Positions 35,608 through 46,521 of a DNA stretch of 64,000 nucleotides are shown here, piece after piece (positions within the stretch are counted from its first letter, which is position 1; every line of letters starts with the position of its first letter). The stretch spans positions 2,604,001 to 2,668,000 of the forward strand of contig NZ_OZ201293.1 of assembly GCF_964332355.1 (NCBI RefSeq), given 5' to 3'. A program made the position numbers and the translations under genes. The notes beneath the pieces are model-generated. The model did no database searches and had not been told where the DNA came from. It saw nothing but the letters and a program-made list of their open reading frames with translations. The stretch comes from Imbroritus primus. Its GTDB lineage: Bacteria > Pseudomonadota > Gammaproteobacteria > Burkholderiales > Burkholderiaceae.

Positions 35608-36540
35608 CTACCTGGGTTGCAGACGGGTTTCGAGACCGCTGCGGGAGAAGCGAAAGGTCGAGACGATCTCGAGGATATCGTAGCGTGCCGCCATCTCGCT
35701 GGTGAACCGGCCGAATGGTGCGGCGGCGCGCACGATGGCAACGGCCTGGCGGTCAAGCGCCGCATCGCCGGAGCTCTTGACGACTTCGATGCCTTCCGCG
35801 AGATAGCCATCGCGGCGATAGCCCAGTTGTCCGGCACTGTTGACGTTGATGACGACGATCAACTCACCGTACAGCGGATGGCCATCGCGCTGCGGAAACT
35901 GCTGCGTACCGCGCACCTCGACCTTGCGGCGCAGCGCATCGTAATACTGGGCATAGACAACTTCCTGCGTGCTGGCTGCCGTCAACTGATGGCGCTTCGG
36001 CCGCTTGCCGTAGTGCTCGAGGCTGCGGGCGATCTCGGCTTCGAGGCGGGCGATCTCATCAAGCGTGGTGCGCTCGTCGCTGCCACGCTCCGGGATGTCG
36101 GATGGCCGTGGCTGCGGCTGGGGGCGTTCTGCATAAACTGTTGCGGCAGTCGGCATGCGCTGCGTCAGCAGGCGTTGCTGCTCCTGCTCGAGCTGTTCGA
36201 TCTGCCGCTGTACCTGGCGGACAGTATCGCCGGCCTGGTCCTGCGCCATTGCCGGCAGTGGCGTGGTGGCACGCTGCGTATCGAAGTCGCCGCCGCCGTT
36301 CAGGTTGGCCTGCGCGAGCGCGGTCGGCTTGCGGGGGGCCATGACCGACCGGGCATTCACCAGCACCACTTCAAGCGCCTGGTCCGCACGCCGGATGTCA
36401 AATGCCTCGGGCGCGGCAAAGCGCACGGCCAGCAGGGCGACATGTACGGCCAGCGACAGCGTCAGCGCCTTGGCCAGCGTGCTGCGGGTTGACCACCAGC
36501 GGCGCAAAGGCAGAGCGGACGAGGAGGCAGCGGCGTTCAC
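35608..36540 (-). CDS. TonB family C-terminal domain protein
   Basis: 310 residues from a GTG at 36540. N-terminal membrane anchor (about 22-42, LTLSLAVHVALLAV), a long Gln/Glu-rich coiled-coil-like segment (VRQVQRQIEQLEQEQQRLL), and a C-terminal TonB-like fold (GELIVVINVNSAGQLGYRRDGYLAEG, then IVRAAAPFGRF). It may energise an outer-membrane receptor or act in envelope maintenance. No ExbB/ExbD pair or receptor is adjacent. The start is uncertain: the frame runs to 36870 and no ribosome-binding site is clear. Confidence 0.82.
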   Translation of the reverse strand: MNAAASSSALPLRRWWSTRSTLAKALTLSLAVHVALLAVRFAAPEAFDIRRADQALEVVLVNARSVMAPRKPTALAQANLNGGGDFDTQRATTPLPAMAQDQAGDTVRQVQRQIEQLEQEQQRLLTQRMPTAATVYAERPQPQPRPSDIPERGSDERTTLDEIARLEAEIARSLEHYGKRPKRHQLTAASTQEVVYAQYYDALRRKVEVRGTQQFPQRDGHPLYGELIVVINVNSAGQLGYRRDGYLAEGIEVVKSSGDAALDRQAVAIVRAAAPFGRFTSEMAARYDILEIVSTFRFSRSGLETRLQPR

Positions 36541-36607
36541 AGGCGAGCGTTCACGGAGAAGGGCGAGAAACGGGAGAGATCGATTGTACGGCAGGCATGG
36601 GCAACCT

Positions 36608-38743
36608 CTACGCCGCAGGCGGCGCGGTGTCGTCTGCGCCACCGGATGCCGTGGGCGCGGCTTTCGATGCAGCTTCCGGCACATCTTCCGGGAAGGCGTC
36701 CGTCGCCACATCGGCCGTGCCGGAACGGGATTCGGGGGTCTCTGCCGGTGTCTCGATGTCCTCCGCCGCGAGCGGATCGCCTTCAGCCATTTCCTGCTCG
36801 AGCTCGTCGAGCGCCGCATTGTCGAGCGCCGCGGCATCCCCGCCGGCACACACTTCCAGCACGCGCACACTCAGGTCCAGGCCGATCTCGTCGCTGCCCA
36901 TGATCTCCAGCATGACCTGCGTGCCGCGCCCGGCCTGCGCCAGCTCCGGCACGCGCGTGAGCAGTGGGATCTCGTCGAAGCGCACCATGCCTTCCTTGAG
37001 CACTGTCGCACTCATGCGCGTGCGGTTTTCCTGCTGGATCCAGCGCAGGCACCAGTACTTCTCCATGGTGGACTGGTGTTCTGCATAGGCGGCGTACGTC
37101 CCTTCGAAGTCGGCAACGGCGGCCAGGAGGTCGGCATCCTTGGGCTTGAACGGCGCGACCAGCTTGGCGGTGATGCCGTGTTCGGCCACGGCAAGGATCT
37201 GCCACTGGTTGACCAGGTCGACATAGCGGCGCAGCGGGGAGGTGCTCCAGGCGTATTGCGCCACGCCCAATCCCTCATGCGGCGCAGGATAGGTCTGCAT
37301 GCGCGTGCGGTTGATGCCCCATGCCTTCTGCGCGCGATAGATGCCGGGCACGCCGGCATCGGCGAGCATGCGGCCCCACGTGCTGTTGGCCAGGATCATC
37401 AGCTCGGCGACGATCTTGTCGAGCGGGGAACCGCGCTTGCGCTGTTCGATGCGCACGCGTTGCGTGCCGTCTTCCTGGGTATCGAGATAGAAACTGTAGT
37501 CTGCGCGGCTCTGTGTTTCCGGCTTGAGTCCGCTGGCGATGCGTGCCTGCTGGCGGCCATCGTAGAGTGCGCAGGCGAAAGGCCAGAGAATCGCCAGTTC
37601 GTCGCGGAACGGGAACGTACCGGTGCCCGCCGCGAGTGCGGCCTCGGTGACATCATCGTCAAGCAGGTTGTGGCGCAGGTTGGCAGCCATCTGCACCTGC
37701 TCGGCACGGGTTTCGGCTGACAGCACTTGTTGCGTGGCGCGGTCGATCACCACATACAGCGATAGCGCCGGGCACAGACGACCTTCCTGCAGCGTGTAGC
37801 GGTCCACCACGGCATCGGGCAGCATGGTGATCTTGTCACCGGGGAAGTACACGGTAGAGAGCCGCTGGCGCGCTACCGCATCGAGGGCATCGCCGCGTGT
37901 GATCGCCAGGCCAGGCGCAGCGATGTGAATGCCGATGCGGACCGTGCCGTCAGCCAGCGGCTGCACGGAGAAGGCATCGTCGATCTCGGTAGTGGTGACA
38001 TCGTCGATGGAGAATGCCGGCGTGTCGGCGACCGGCAGTCCGGCTGGGGGCGCAGGCACGGCCAGATCGGGAAAACCGGTGCCGCGAGGAAAACATTCGG
38101 AGAGGAAGCGTGCTTCATGCAAGGCACGTGCATTGGCAATACCGCCAACCGCGACCATCAGCCGCGTGGGCGACATCGCCAGCGCCGTACATGCGGCATC
38201 CAGCGCCTTGTATTCGAGGCTGTTCTTGTCGGGGCGGAACAGCAACTGCAGCTCCTTGCCGCGGAACGCCTCCGGCAGCTGCATGGCCTTGAGGGATTCT
38301 TCGTAGCCAGCCTGCACCATGGCCTGCTGCTTCTTGCGCTCGATGGCCGCAAGGCCGGCGCGCATCTGCTCTTCCGGCGCACGCGTAAAGCGGCCGCGCC
38401 CCTTGCGGCGAAAGTACACCGGTGCGCCCTGTAGTGCGATCATGAGTGCCGCCTGCTGGACGACGCCGGCACCGGCGCCAAAGTATTCGCTGGCCAGCTC
38501 GGCAAAGCCGAACTCCTCCTCCGGCGCGCACTCCCAGAGAAAGTCGAGGTCGACCTCGGCAGCCAGGCCGGTCGCGTCATTCAACAGTTGTGCGGCGCCA
38601 GGCTGCTCGAACTGCAGCAGCACATCGCGCGCCTTGATCTTGGTGCGCTTGCCGCCAGGCATTTCGGCCTGCCAGGTTTCGCCCTGCTGGCCAAGGACCG
38701 TCGCGGCCCGGATCTCTCCGCCTTCTTCAAACAACAACTGCAT
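36608..38743 (-). CDS. RNase II/RNB-family 3-5 exoribonuclease
   Basis: 711 residues with an RNB catalytic domain in the middle: TTEIDDAFSVQPLADGTVRIGIHIAAPG (catalytic acids) and RLSTVYFPGDKITMLP, then YAWSTSPLRRYVDLVNQWQ. The N-terminal part (1-230) is unlike E. coli RNase II cold-shock domains but typical of the betaproteobacterial RNB proteins. The C-terminal 60 residues are acidic, Ala- and Pro-rich. It degrades single-stranded RNA from the 3-prime end. Confidence 0.9.
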   Translation of the reverse strand: MQLLFEEGGEIRAATVLGQQGETWQAEMPGGKRTKIKARDVLLQFEQPGAAQLLNDATGLAAEVDLDFLWECAPEEEFGFAELASEYFGAGAGVVQQAALMIALQGAPVYFRRKGRGRFTRAPEEQMRAGLAAIERKKQQAMVQAGYEESLKAMQLPEAFRGKELQLLFRPDKNSLEYKALDAACTALAMSPTRLMVAVGGIANARALHEARFLSECFPRGTGFPDLAVPAPPAGLPVADTPAFSIDDVTTTEIDDAFSVQPLADGTVRIGIHIAAPGLAITRGDALDAVARQRLSTVYFPGDKITMLPDAVVDRYTLQEGRLCPALSLYVVIDRATQQVLSAETRAEQVQMAANLRHNLLDDDVTEAALAAGTGTFPFRDELAILWPFACALYDGRQQARIASGLKPETQSRADYSFYLDTQEDGTQRVRIEQRKRGSPLDKIVAELMILANSTWGRMLADAGVPGIYRAQKAWGINRTRMQTYPAPHEGLGVAQYAWSTSPLRRYVDLVNQWQILAVAEHGITAKLVAPFKPKDADLLAAVADFEGTYAAYAEHQSTMEKYWCLRWIQQENRTRMSATVLKEGMVRFDEIPLLTRVPELAQAGRGTQVMLEIMGSDEIGLDLSVRVLEVCAGGDAAALDNAALDELEQEMAEGDPLAAEDIETPAETPESRSGTADVATDAFPEDVPEAASKAAPTASGGADDTAPPAA

Positions 38744-38962
38744 GGGATCACTTTTGCTGAGGCGCCTGCGGACCGGACATCAACCGGCTGTCGTACGGGA
38801 AATACGGTACGGAGCGTCGCTGGCAGGCGGACGCCGGGTCATGGGAACAGGCGGAAAACCGGGCGGTCTGCCTGCATCGATCAGACCCGCATCATACCGT
38901 ACCCTGCCGCGTCACAGCGCCGCGCGGCATGGCGATGCGGCCCGTGACGCAATTCGGCAACG

Positions 38963-39571
38963 TCAGCCGAACTGAACCTGGTGCGGAGGACGCAAACGCG
39001 CCAGCGAGGGCAGGAATATTTCCGTGACCAGCATGGCGCCCTGGGCGCGCCGGAACACCGAGCGGCGCGCCAGCAGCGGCCGCTCCCGCGGCAACGCCGG
39101 CAGGGCCTGGAAGGCGCGTTGCATGAGGGGATGATGCGGCGCAAGGCGGGCAAACTCGAACGGCGTGCGCGCCACCTGCGGATCGATGAAAAGCGCGCTG
39201 CCGAGCGAGCGATGACCGAGGCCACGCAGGAATGGCCAGTCCTGCCGCATGCGCTCGGGCCGCGCGACGGTGTGGGCGAACACCACCGGTTCGTCATCGC
39301 ATAGCAGAATGACTTCACGCGTGACGACAGGTCGCTGCCAGCGCATGCCAAGCCGCCGCCACTCATCGGCCAGCGGCGGCATCGGCTGCTGTGACAGGAG
39401 CTGCACGCGGAATGTGCCGCTGGCGCTGATCAGGCGTTGCGTGAGCGAACCAGCTCCCGTGATCCAGCGCCGGATATCCAGGGAAATCTCAGGGTCATGC
39501 GGAAAATCGAAACGCCAGCGGCTCTGGCGAAAGGTCCGGCTTTCGAATGCTGTCACTGCCCTATCCCGCAA
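38963..39571 (-). CDS. ubiC: chorismate pyruvate-lyase
   Basis: First step of ubiquinone synthesis: chorismate to 4-hydroxybenzoate and pyruvate. 202 residues. Motifs WITGAGSLTQRLI, TREVILLCDDEPVVFAHTV, LGHRSLGSALF and a C-terminal LVTEIFLPSL match UbiC, with the conserved late Glu. Overlaps the yqiA-like gene; the start may be the ATG at 39571 or the GTG at 39556, which forms a GTGA overlap with the yqiA stop. Confidence 0.9.
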   Translation of the reverse strand: MRDRAVTAFESRTFRQSRWRFDFPHDPEISLDIRRWITGAGSLTQRLISASGTFRVQLLSQQPMPPLADEWRRLGMRWQRPVVTREVILLCDDEPVVFAHTVARPERMRQDWPFLRGLGHRSLGSALFIDPQVARTPFEFARLAPHHPLMQRAFQALPALPRERPLLARRSVFRRAQGAMLVTEIFLPSLARLRPPHQVQFG

Positions 39572-40134
39572 AACGTCAGGACTTCATCGACATAGTCGGC
39601 AAACTCGCTGATGCCATGATCGCTGCCTTGCAGCAGGCGTACCTGCGCACCCGCGTAGTGCGCGAGCATCTCACGGTAGTCGAGCACTTCGTCCCCGGTA
39701 GCGGCCAGCAGGTAATAGCGTTCCGGATGCGTGATGCGCGGCACGGCCAGCGCACGCAGCTCATCCATGTGCGCCGGCTCCACGCGGACGGTGCCGCCGC
39801 CGTGCCACAACGGCTGCTCGCCAAGATACCTGGCGAGGTCACGGTACGGCTGCGTAGCCGGATTGAGTACCGCCGCGCGGCAGCCATACCGCTCCGCAAG
39901 CCAGGTGGCATAGAAACCGCCAAGCGAGGAACCGACGATGGCGAGCGTCTCGTCACCGCGTGCACGGGCTGCTGCAATGGCCGCTTCGGCCTGGGCGATC
40001 GCCGCCTGCGGCGCAACGTTCAGCTCGGGGCAGACATAGTCATCGGCACGCCCGAGTGCCTGCATGCGCTCGGCCACGATGCGCGCCTTGGTGGACTGGG
40101 GAGAGGAACGAAAACCGTGGAGATAAAGAAGCAT
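39553..40134 (-). CDS. yqiA: YqiA-like alpha/beta-hydrolase esterase
   Basis: 193 residues of the UPF0227/YqiA family. Starts MLLYLHGFRSSPQSTKA, with the nucleophile elbow GSSLGG and a late QGSDHGISEFADY containing the catalytic His. Small intracellular esterase of unclear physiological substrate. It lies 32 bases after mpl. Confidence 0.9.
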   Translation of the reverse strand: MLLYLHGFRSSPQSTKARIVAERMQALGRADDYVCPELNVAPQAAIAQAEAAIAAARARGDETLAIVGSSLGGFYATWLAERYGCRAAVLNPATQPYRDLARYLGEQPLWHGGGTVRVEPAHMDELRALAVPRITHPERYYLLAATGDEVLDYREMLAHYAGAQVRLLQGSDHGISEFADYVDEVLTFCGIGQ

Positions 40135-40166
40135 GACTCAATCGCACTCGATCACAGCGCGCACGC

Positions 40167-41513
40167 TCACCGTGCCGCCAGCGCGTCGAGCAGTTTCTGG
40201 TGGATCCCGCCGAATCCGCCGTTGCTCATGACGAGAATCTGGTCGCCAGGACGCGCCTCGCGGATGACCGCGGCGACCAGCGCGTCGAGATCGGTGAATG
40301 CCTCGGCCCGGTCGCCAAGCGGCGCCAGCGCGGCACCGAGATCCCAGCCGCCGGGCGCGCCGAAGCCATACACGCGATCGGCCAGTTCCAGGCTGCCAGG
40401 CAGCTGGCTTTTCATGACGCCGAGCTTCATGGTGTTGGAACGCGGCTCGAGCACCGCCAGGATACGGGCCGCGCCGACACGCTTGCGCAAGCCGTCGAGG
40501 GTGGTGTGGATCGCGGTGGGATGATGCGCGAAATCGTCATAGACGGTGATGCCCTTGACCGTACCACGCACTTCCATACGCCGCTTGACGTTCCGGAAGC
40601 CGGCCATCGCCTCGATCGCAACGGCTGGTGGCACGCCCACATGGCGCGCGGCAGCGATCGCGGCCAGGGCATTGAGCTGGTTGTGCACGCCCTGCACCTG
40701 CCAACGCACGCGGCCTTGTGGCTGGTCATCGAGCAGGACATCGAAACTGTCGTCCGCGCCCACGTTGGCAGCCATCCAGTCGCCCGCGCCGAACTGCTCG
40801 ATACTGCTCCAGCAGCCGCGCTCGAGCACGCGCGCGAGATTGGTATCGAGGCCGTTGACGATCAGGCGGCCCTGCCCTGGCACGGTGCGGATTAGGTGGT
40901 GGAACTGGGTTTCGATGGCCGCGAGATCCGGGAAGATATCGGCGTGATCGAACTCGAGATTGTTCAGGATGGCCGTGCGCGGGCGGTAGTGGACGAACTT
41001 GCTGCGCTTGTCGAAGAAGGCGGTGTCGTACTCGTCGGCCTCGATCACGAAGAAATCGCTGTCAGTCAGGCGGGCAGAAATGCCGAAATTGTTGGGCACG
41101 CCACCCACGAGAAACCCGGGGTTGTAGCCAGCATGCTCGAGAATCCACGCCAGCATCGAGGTCGTGGTGGTCTTGCCGTGCGTACCGGCGACGGCCAGCA
41201 CCCACTTGTGGCGCAGCACATTCTCACCGAGCCACTGCGGACCGGAGACATACGGCAGGTTGCGGTCGAGGATCGCCTCCATGAGCGGATTGCCGCGCGT
41301 CACCACGTTGCCGATCACATAGAGATCAGGCTTGAGGTCGATCTGGGCCGGGTCGTAGCCTTCGATCAGCTCGATTCCCTGCTCCTCCAGTTGCGTGCTC
41401 ATCGGCGGATAGACATTCGCGTCGCACCCTGTCACGCGGTGGCCCGCCTGGCGGGCAATCACCGCGATACCGCCCATGAAGGTACCGCAGATACCGAGAA
41501 TATGAATGTGCAT
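40167..41513 (-). CDS. mpl: UDP-N-acetylmuramate:L-alanyl-gamma-D-glutamyl-meso-diaminopimelate ligase
   Basis: Murein tripeptide recycling ligase, 448 residues from the ATG at 41513 (MHIHILGICGTFMGG). Mur-ligase motifs present: the GTHGKTTTTSML P-loop, EADEYDTAFFDKRSKF and the C-terminal domain HHPTAIHTTL. Starts the mpl-yqiA-ubiC run. Confidence 0.96.
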   Translation of the reverse strand: MHIHILGICGTFMGGIAVIARQAGHRVTGCDANVYPPMSTQLEEQGIELIEGYDPAQIDLKPDLYVIGNVVTRGNPLMEAILDRNLPYVSGPQWLGENVLRHKWVLAVAGTHGKTTTTSMLAWILEHAGYNPGFLVGGVPNNFGISARLTDSDFFVIEADEYDTAFFDKRSKFVHYRPRTAILNNLEFDHADIFPDLAAIETQFHHLIRTVPGQGRLIVNGLDTNLARVLERGCWSSIEQFGAGDWMAANVGADDSFDVLLDDQPQGRVRWQVQGVHNQLNALAAIAAARHVGVPPAVAIEAMAGFRNVKRRMEVRGTVKGITVYDDFAHHPTAIHTTLDGLRKRVGAARILAVLEPRSNTMKLGVMKSQLPGSLELADRVYGFGAPGGWDLGAALAPLGDRAEAFTDLDALVAAVIREARPGDQILVMSNGGFGGIHQKLLDALAAR

Positions 41514-41693
41514 GGCTGACCGGCGCAACAGAGAACAGGTAGAGCGCCGATTGTACCCGACCTGTACGCGGCCTCCGCCGTGGCGCCGACCCGCCCCCAT
41601 GGCGGACCATCCGCATGCAGGACCTCGTTCTCCGCCATGAGGACATCACTTGGCCGCCAGAGCCGGCACGGCGACTCCGGTATCATGGACGGC

Positions 41694-42407
41694 ATGTCCA
41701 GACATCAACCGACCGACCCGCTACGCCTGCGGGACGAAATCGCCCTCAGCGCCGCCCGCATGATCGCCGAGGACGGGGCCGACTACGCCACGGCCAAGCG
41801 CAAGGCCGCCCGCCAGATTCTCGGCGACACCCGCGTGGCAGGCGAATGGATGCCGGACAACGAAACCATCGAAGCCAGCGTGCGCGAATACCAGGCACTG
41901 TTCCAGGGTGAGCGGCAACCCCGCATCCTGCGCCTGCTGCGCCGCCTCGCGGCGCTTGCCATGGAAGAGCTAGCGCCATTCCGGCCCTATCTGGCGGGTG
42001 CGGTGCTCAATGGCACCGCCAGCCAGCACTCCGATATCCACCTGCAGGCCTTCTGCGACAGCCCAAAGGACGTCGCGGTGTACCTGTTGAATGCCGGCAT
42101 CGATTTCGATACCGTCGAAACCCCGCACCTGAGCGGCCGCGGCGAAGTCGAGACGCTCAGCTTCCTGTGGCGCGGCCAGTGGCCGCAAATGCGCGAGACG
42201 CGTACCCTTGCCGAGGAGATTCGCGCGGAACTTGGCAGCCCGGTGGGAATCCATATTGCGCTGTACGACGCGGACGATATCCGCCGCCTCCGCCGCCTGG
42301 ATGCCAGCGGCCGACCGAACCGCGCCACGCGCGACGATGTGCTCGCGCTGCTGGACGAAGGCCCTGAGGCGCCAGAGCCACCTGTTTCCACTGATTCATC
42401 TGTTTGA
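41694..42407 (+). CDS. hypothetical protein with nucleotidyltransferase-like fold
   Basis: 237 residues from the ATG at 41694 (an in-frame ATG at 41685 is possible). The N-terminal 80 residues are helical and charged (EIALSAARMIAEDGADYATAKRKAARQIL). A middle segment LAGAVLNGTASQHSDIHLQAF with later D/E positions resembles the G-S-x-D strand-turn of the nucleotidyltransferase fold, but the second acidic pair is not obvious. The protein is common in Burkholderiales, to my memory, without an assigned role. It starts divergently from mpl and is followed seven bases later by a thioredoxin-like gene. Confidence 0.65.
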   Translation: MSRHQPTDPLRLRDEIALSAARMIAEDGADYATAKRKAARQILGDTRVAGEWMPDNETIEASVREYQALFQGERQPRILRLLRRLAALAMEELAPFRPYLAGAVLNGTASQHSDIHLQAFCDSPKDVAVYLLNAGIDFDTVETPHLSGRGEVETLSFLWRGQWPQMRETRTLAEEIRAELGSPVGIHIALYDADDIRRLRRLDASGRPNRATRDDVLALLDEGPEAPEPPVSTDSSV

Positions 42408-42414
42408 GGTCCCC

Positions 42415-42957
42415 ATGGCGGTGCAACGCCCGTTTTTACGCACACCCGGTTTCTGGGTGATTGTTCTTGCTGCCCTCATCGCTGGCGCAGCCGGCATCTA
42501 TGCCGCTTCGTCGCGATACAGCCCCGCCCCGGCCGCCGACGGCGTGGTCGAGCAGTTCTTCCGCACGGCCTTGCCGGACGCGGCAGGCAAACCCGTCGAC
42601 ATGGGGGCGTTCCGCCAGCAAACCGTGGTCATCAATTTCTGGGCACCATGGTGTGCCCCGTGCGTCGAAGAAATGCCGGAGCTGACGGCGCTGGCTGACG
42701 AAGTACGCAGCAGAAACATTCATTTCGTAGGAATCGGCATCGATTCCGCCACAAACATCCGCGATTTCTCCGCCAAAGTGCCTGTTTCGTATCCCCTGGC
42801 TGTGGCCGGTTTCAGTGGGACGGAACTGGCCCGTGCTTTTGGAAATACCGTCGGGGCGCTGCCTTTTACCGTCATTGTGACGCCAGAAGGCAACATTTCG
42901 TACCGCAAGACCGGGCAGGTGACCCAGGCGGAACTGAAAACCGCCCTGGGAATATGA
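42415..42957 (+). CDS. TlpA/ResA-like membrane-anchored thioredoxin
   Basis: 180 residues: an N-terminal membrane anchor (about 12-32) and a periplasmic thioredoxin fold with WAPWCAPC (Cys80, Cys83) and the cis-Pro loop GALPFTVIV. Reduces disulfides outside the membrane, typically for cytochrome c maturation or copper delivery; no such genes are adjacent, so the partner is unknown. Confidence 0.9.
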   Translation: MAVQRPFLRTPGFWVIVLAALIAGAAGIYAASSRYSPAPAADGVVEQFFRTALPDAAGKPVDMGAFRQQTVVINFWAPWCAPCVEEMPELTALADEVRSRNIHFVGIGIDSATNIRDFSAKVPVSYPLAVAGFSGTELARAFGNTVGALPFTVIVTPEGNISYRKTGQVTQAELKTALGI

Positions 42958-43092
42958 ATGCCAAGTGAGCGCCGCAATCGTCACACCCGGCCCATCCGGG
43001 AGAGGATTCACGCGAACAGGCAAACGCCGCGCTAGACAAGTCCGTCTAAACTGCGGTAAATTTCGCGCAATTTCGTTGATCTGAACGACCAC

Positions 43093-43548
43093 GTGACTTC
43101 CAAGATTTCCTGCAACATCCTGGTGCTGCACGGACCCAACCTGAATCTGCTCGGGACACGCGAGCCGGAAACATATGGGTCGACCACGCTTGCGGAAATC
43201 GATCGCACCCTGGTGGCGCAAGCCACGGCAGCCGGCGCGCAGTGCCAGACCTTCCAGTCGAACCACGAAGGGGCGCTGGTGGACCGCATCCAGGCGGCGC
43301 GCCAGGAAGGCGTGAACTTCATCATCATCAATCCCGCGGCGTACACCCACACCAGTGTGGCCATCCGCGACGCGCTGGCAGCGGTGGACATTCCGTTCAT
43401 CGAGGTGCACTTGTCCAATGTGCACGCGCGGGAACCTTTCCGCCACAAGTCTTATCTTTCTGCACTGGCAGTCGGAGTGATTTGCGGGCTGGGCGCACGC
43501 GGCTATCAGCTGGCGCTCGAATACGGACTCAGTACGGCATCCGGTTGA
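43093..43548 (+). CDS. aroQ: 3-dehydroquinate dehydratase, type II
   Basis: 151 residues from a GTG at 43093. Dodecameric type II enzyme: LVLHGPNLNLLGTREPETYG with the catalytic Tyr28, INPAAYTHTS and EVHLSNVHAREPFR with the catalytic His. Upstream of accB with 69 bases between, the common aroQ-accB-accC order. Confidence 0.95.
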   Translation: MTSKISCNILVLHGPNLNLLGTREPETYGSTTLAEIDRTLVAQATAAGAQCQTFQSNHEGALVDRIQAARQEGVNFIIINPAAYTHTSVAIRDALAAVDIPFIEVHLSNVHAREPFRHKSYLSALAVGVICGLGARGYQLALEYGLSTASG

Positions 43549-43617
43549 TCCCGTACCCAATTTGCATGTCCGCGGCCGGATGGCCGGCGGGCAACCCATC
43601 ATTCAGGAGGTAGTGCC

Positions 43618-44079
43618 ATGGATTTGCGTAAGCTCAAGACGCTGATCGATCTCGTCGCGGAATCGGGAATTTCCGAACTCGAGGTCACCGAGGGCGAAGG
43701 CAAGGTCCGCATCGTCAAGGCGCCGCCGCAGATCATCGCCGCGCCGGTGACTGCACCGGTCGCCGCCCCGGTCACGATGGCCGCTCCCGCGGCTGCCGCA
43801 CCGGCTGCCGCGCCGGCAGTGGAAGTCACGCCGGCTGCGCCGTCGGGTCACACCGTGAATTCGCCCATGGTGGGCACGTTCTATCGTGCGCCGTCGCCGG
43901 GCGCGGCCCCGTTCGTGAGCGTTGGCGATACCGTAAAGGAAGGCCAGACCATCTGCATCATCGAAGCGATGAAGCTGCTCAACGAAATCGAAGCCGACAA
44001 GTCCGGCGTGGTCAAGGAAATCCTGGCGGAAAACGGCGATGCTGTCGAATACGGCCAGCCGCTGATCGTCATTGGCTAA
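43618..44079 (+). CDS. accB: biotin carboxyl carrier protein of acetyl-CoA carboxylase
   Basis: 153 residues. An Ala/Pro-rich linker (about 40-80) separates the N-terminal part from the biotinyl domain, which carries the EAMKLLNEIEA motif with biotin on Lys119. GAGGTAG before the ATG gives a good ribosome-binding site. First committed step of fatty acid synthesis together with accC. Confidence 0.97.
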   Translation: MDLRKLKTLIDLVAESGISELEVTEGEGKVRIVKAPPQIIAAPVTAPVAAPVTMAAPAAAAPAAAPAVEVTPAAPSGHTVNSPMVGTFYRAPSPGAAPFVSVGDTVKEGQTICIIEAMKLLNEIEADKSGVVKEILAENGDAVEYGQPLIVIG

Positions 44080-44153
44080 AGGCCCACGGCCTCTGCCCCG
44101 CGCCGGCGCATGGGCCGCCGGCCACCCTGCCCCTCTCCGCAGCGAGATATTTC

Positions 44154-45521
<1,368 letters not shown>

Positions 45522-45526
45522 GCACG

Positions 45527-46432
45527 ATGAGCTATCGGGAATGCGTCGTCGAAGTCGCGGAGGATCAGGCCGAGGCCCTGTCTGACGCGCTCTTCGAGCT
45601 GGGTGCGCTGTCTGTCTCGGTGGAAGATGCCGATGCCGACACACCGGACGAGCAGCCGCTATTCGGCGAACCCGGGCACGAACCCGACCGCCTTGCCTGG
45701 AACCGCTCGCGTGTGGTTGCTCTCGTCGCCGACGATACCGATCCGCACGCCATGCTGCAGGCCGCCGTGGATGCGCTTGGCTGGCCGGCCGTACCGGACT
45801 GCCTCGTGCGTACGCTCGAGGATCAGGACTGGGTTCGCCTGACACAGTCGCAATTCGACCCGATTCCCATCGGCGAGCGCATCTGGGTGGTACCGTCCTG
45901 GCACGATGCCCCGGATCCCGACGCTGTGATTCTCGAACTCGATCCCGGCCTGGCCTTCGGTACCGGCAGCCACCCGACCACGCGCCTGTGCATGGAGTGG
46001 CTCGAGCAGCATCTGCAGCCGGGCGAAACGGTGCTCGACTACGGCTGCGGCTCCGGCATCCTCGCCATCGTGGCGCGCAAGCTCGGCGCTGGCGACACGC
46101 TCGGTATCGACATCGATCCGCATGCCGTGGAGGCCTCGCAGTACAACTGCGAACGCAATCGCGTCACGGCGGATTTCTGCCTGCCGGATGATGCGCACCG
46201 TCGCTGGCCGGACCGCACGTTCGACCTGGTCATCGCCAACATTCTCTCGAACCCGCTCAAGGTCATGGCCGCGATGCTGAGCGGCCGCGTGCGCCCGGGT
46301 GGACGTCTCGTCCTGTCCGGCGTGCTCGAGCGCCAATGGGAGGAAGTCGCGGCAGCCTATGCGCCCTGGCTGGCGATGACGGTCTGGCGCAGCCATGAGG
46401 GCTGGGTGTGCCTGCATGGTACGCGCGCCTGA
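45527..46432 (+). CDS. prmA: ribosomal protein L11 methyltransferase
   Basis: 301 residues. N-terminal substrate-recognition domain, then a class I methyltransferase with VLDYGCGSGILAIVARKLGAG and the N-L-P-type IVANILSNPL motif. It starts six bases after accC, the standard accB-accC-prmA operon. Confidence 0.96.
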   Translation: MSYRECVVEVAEDQAEALSDALFELGALSVSVEDADADTPDEQPLFGEPGHEPDRLAWNRSRVVALVADDTDPHAMLQAAVDALGWPAVPDCLVRTLEDQDWVRLTQSQFDPIPIGERIWVVPSWHDAPDPDAVILELDPGLAFGTGSHPTTRLCMEWLEQHLQPGETVLDYGCGSGILAIVARKLGAGDTLGIDIDPHAVEASQYNCERNRVTADFCLPDDAHRRWPDRTFDLVIANILSNPLKVMAAMLSGRVRPGGRLVLSGVLERQWEEVAAAYAPWLAMTVWRSHEGWVCLHGTRA

Positions 46433-46521
46433 AATACCCTTTCGGCGCAATACGGCACAACACCCACCGCAGCCCCGGACGGCTGGCTTAGAATAAGCGG
46501 TCCATCTTCCCTGTTCCGTCC

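Noticed and set aside
43033..43080. promoter with hairpin TAGAC/GTCTA before aroQ
   Set aside because: The -35/-10 spacing could not be made to fit convincingly, so I did not list it as a feature.
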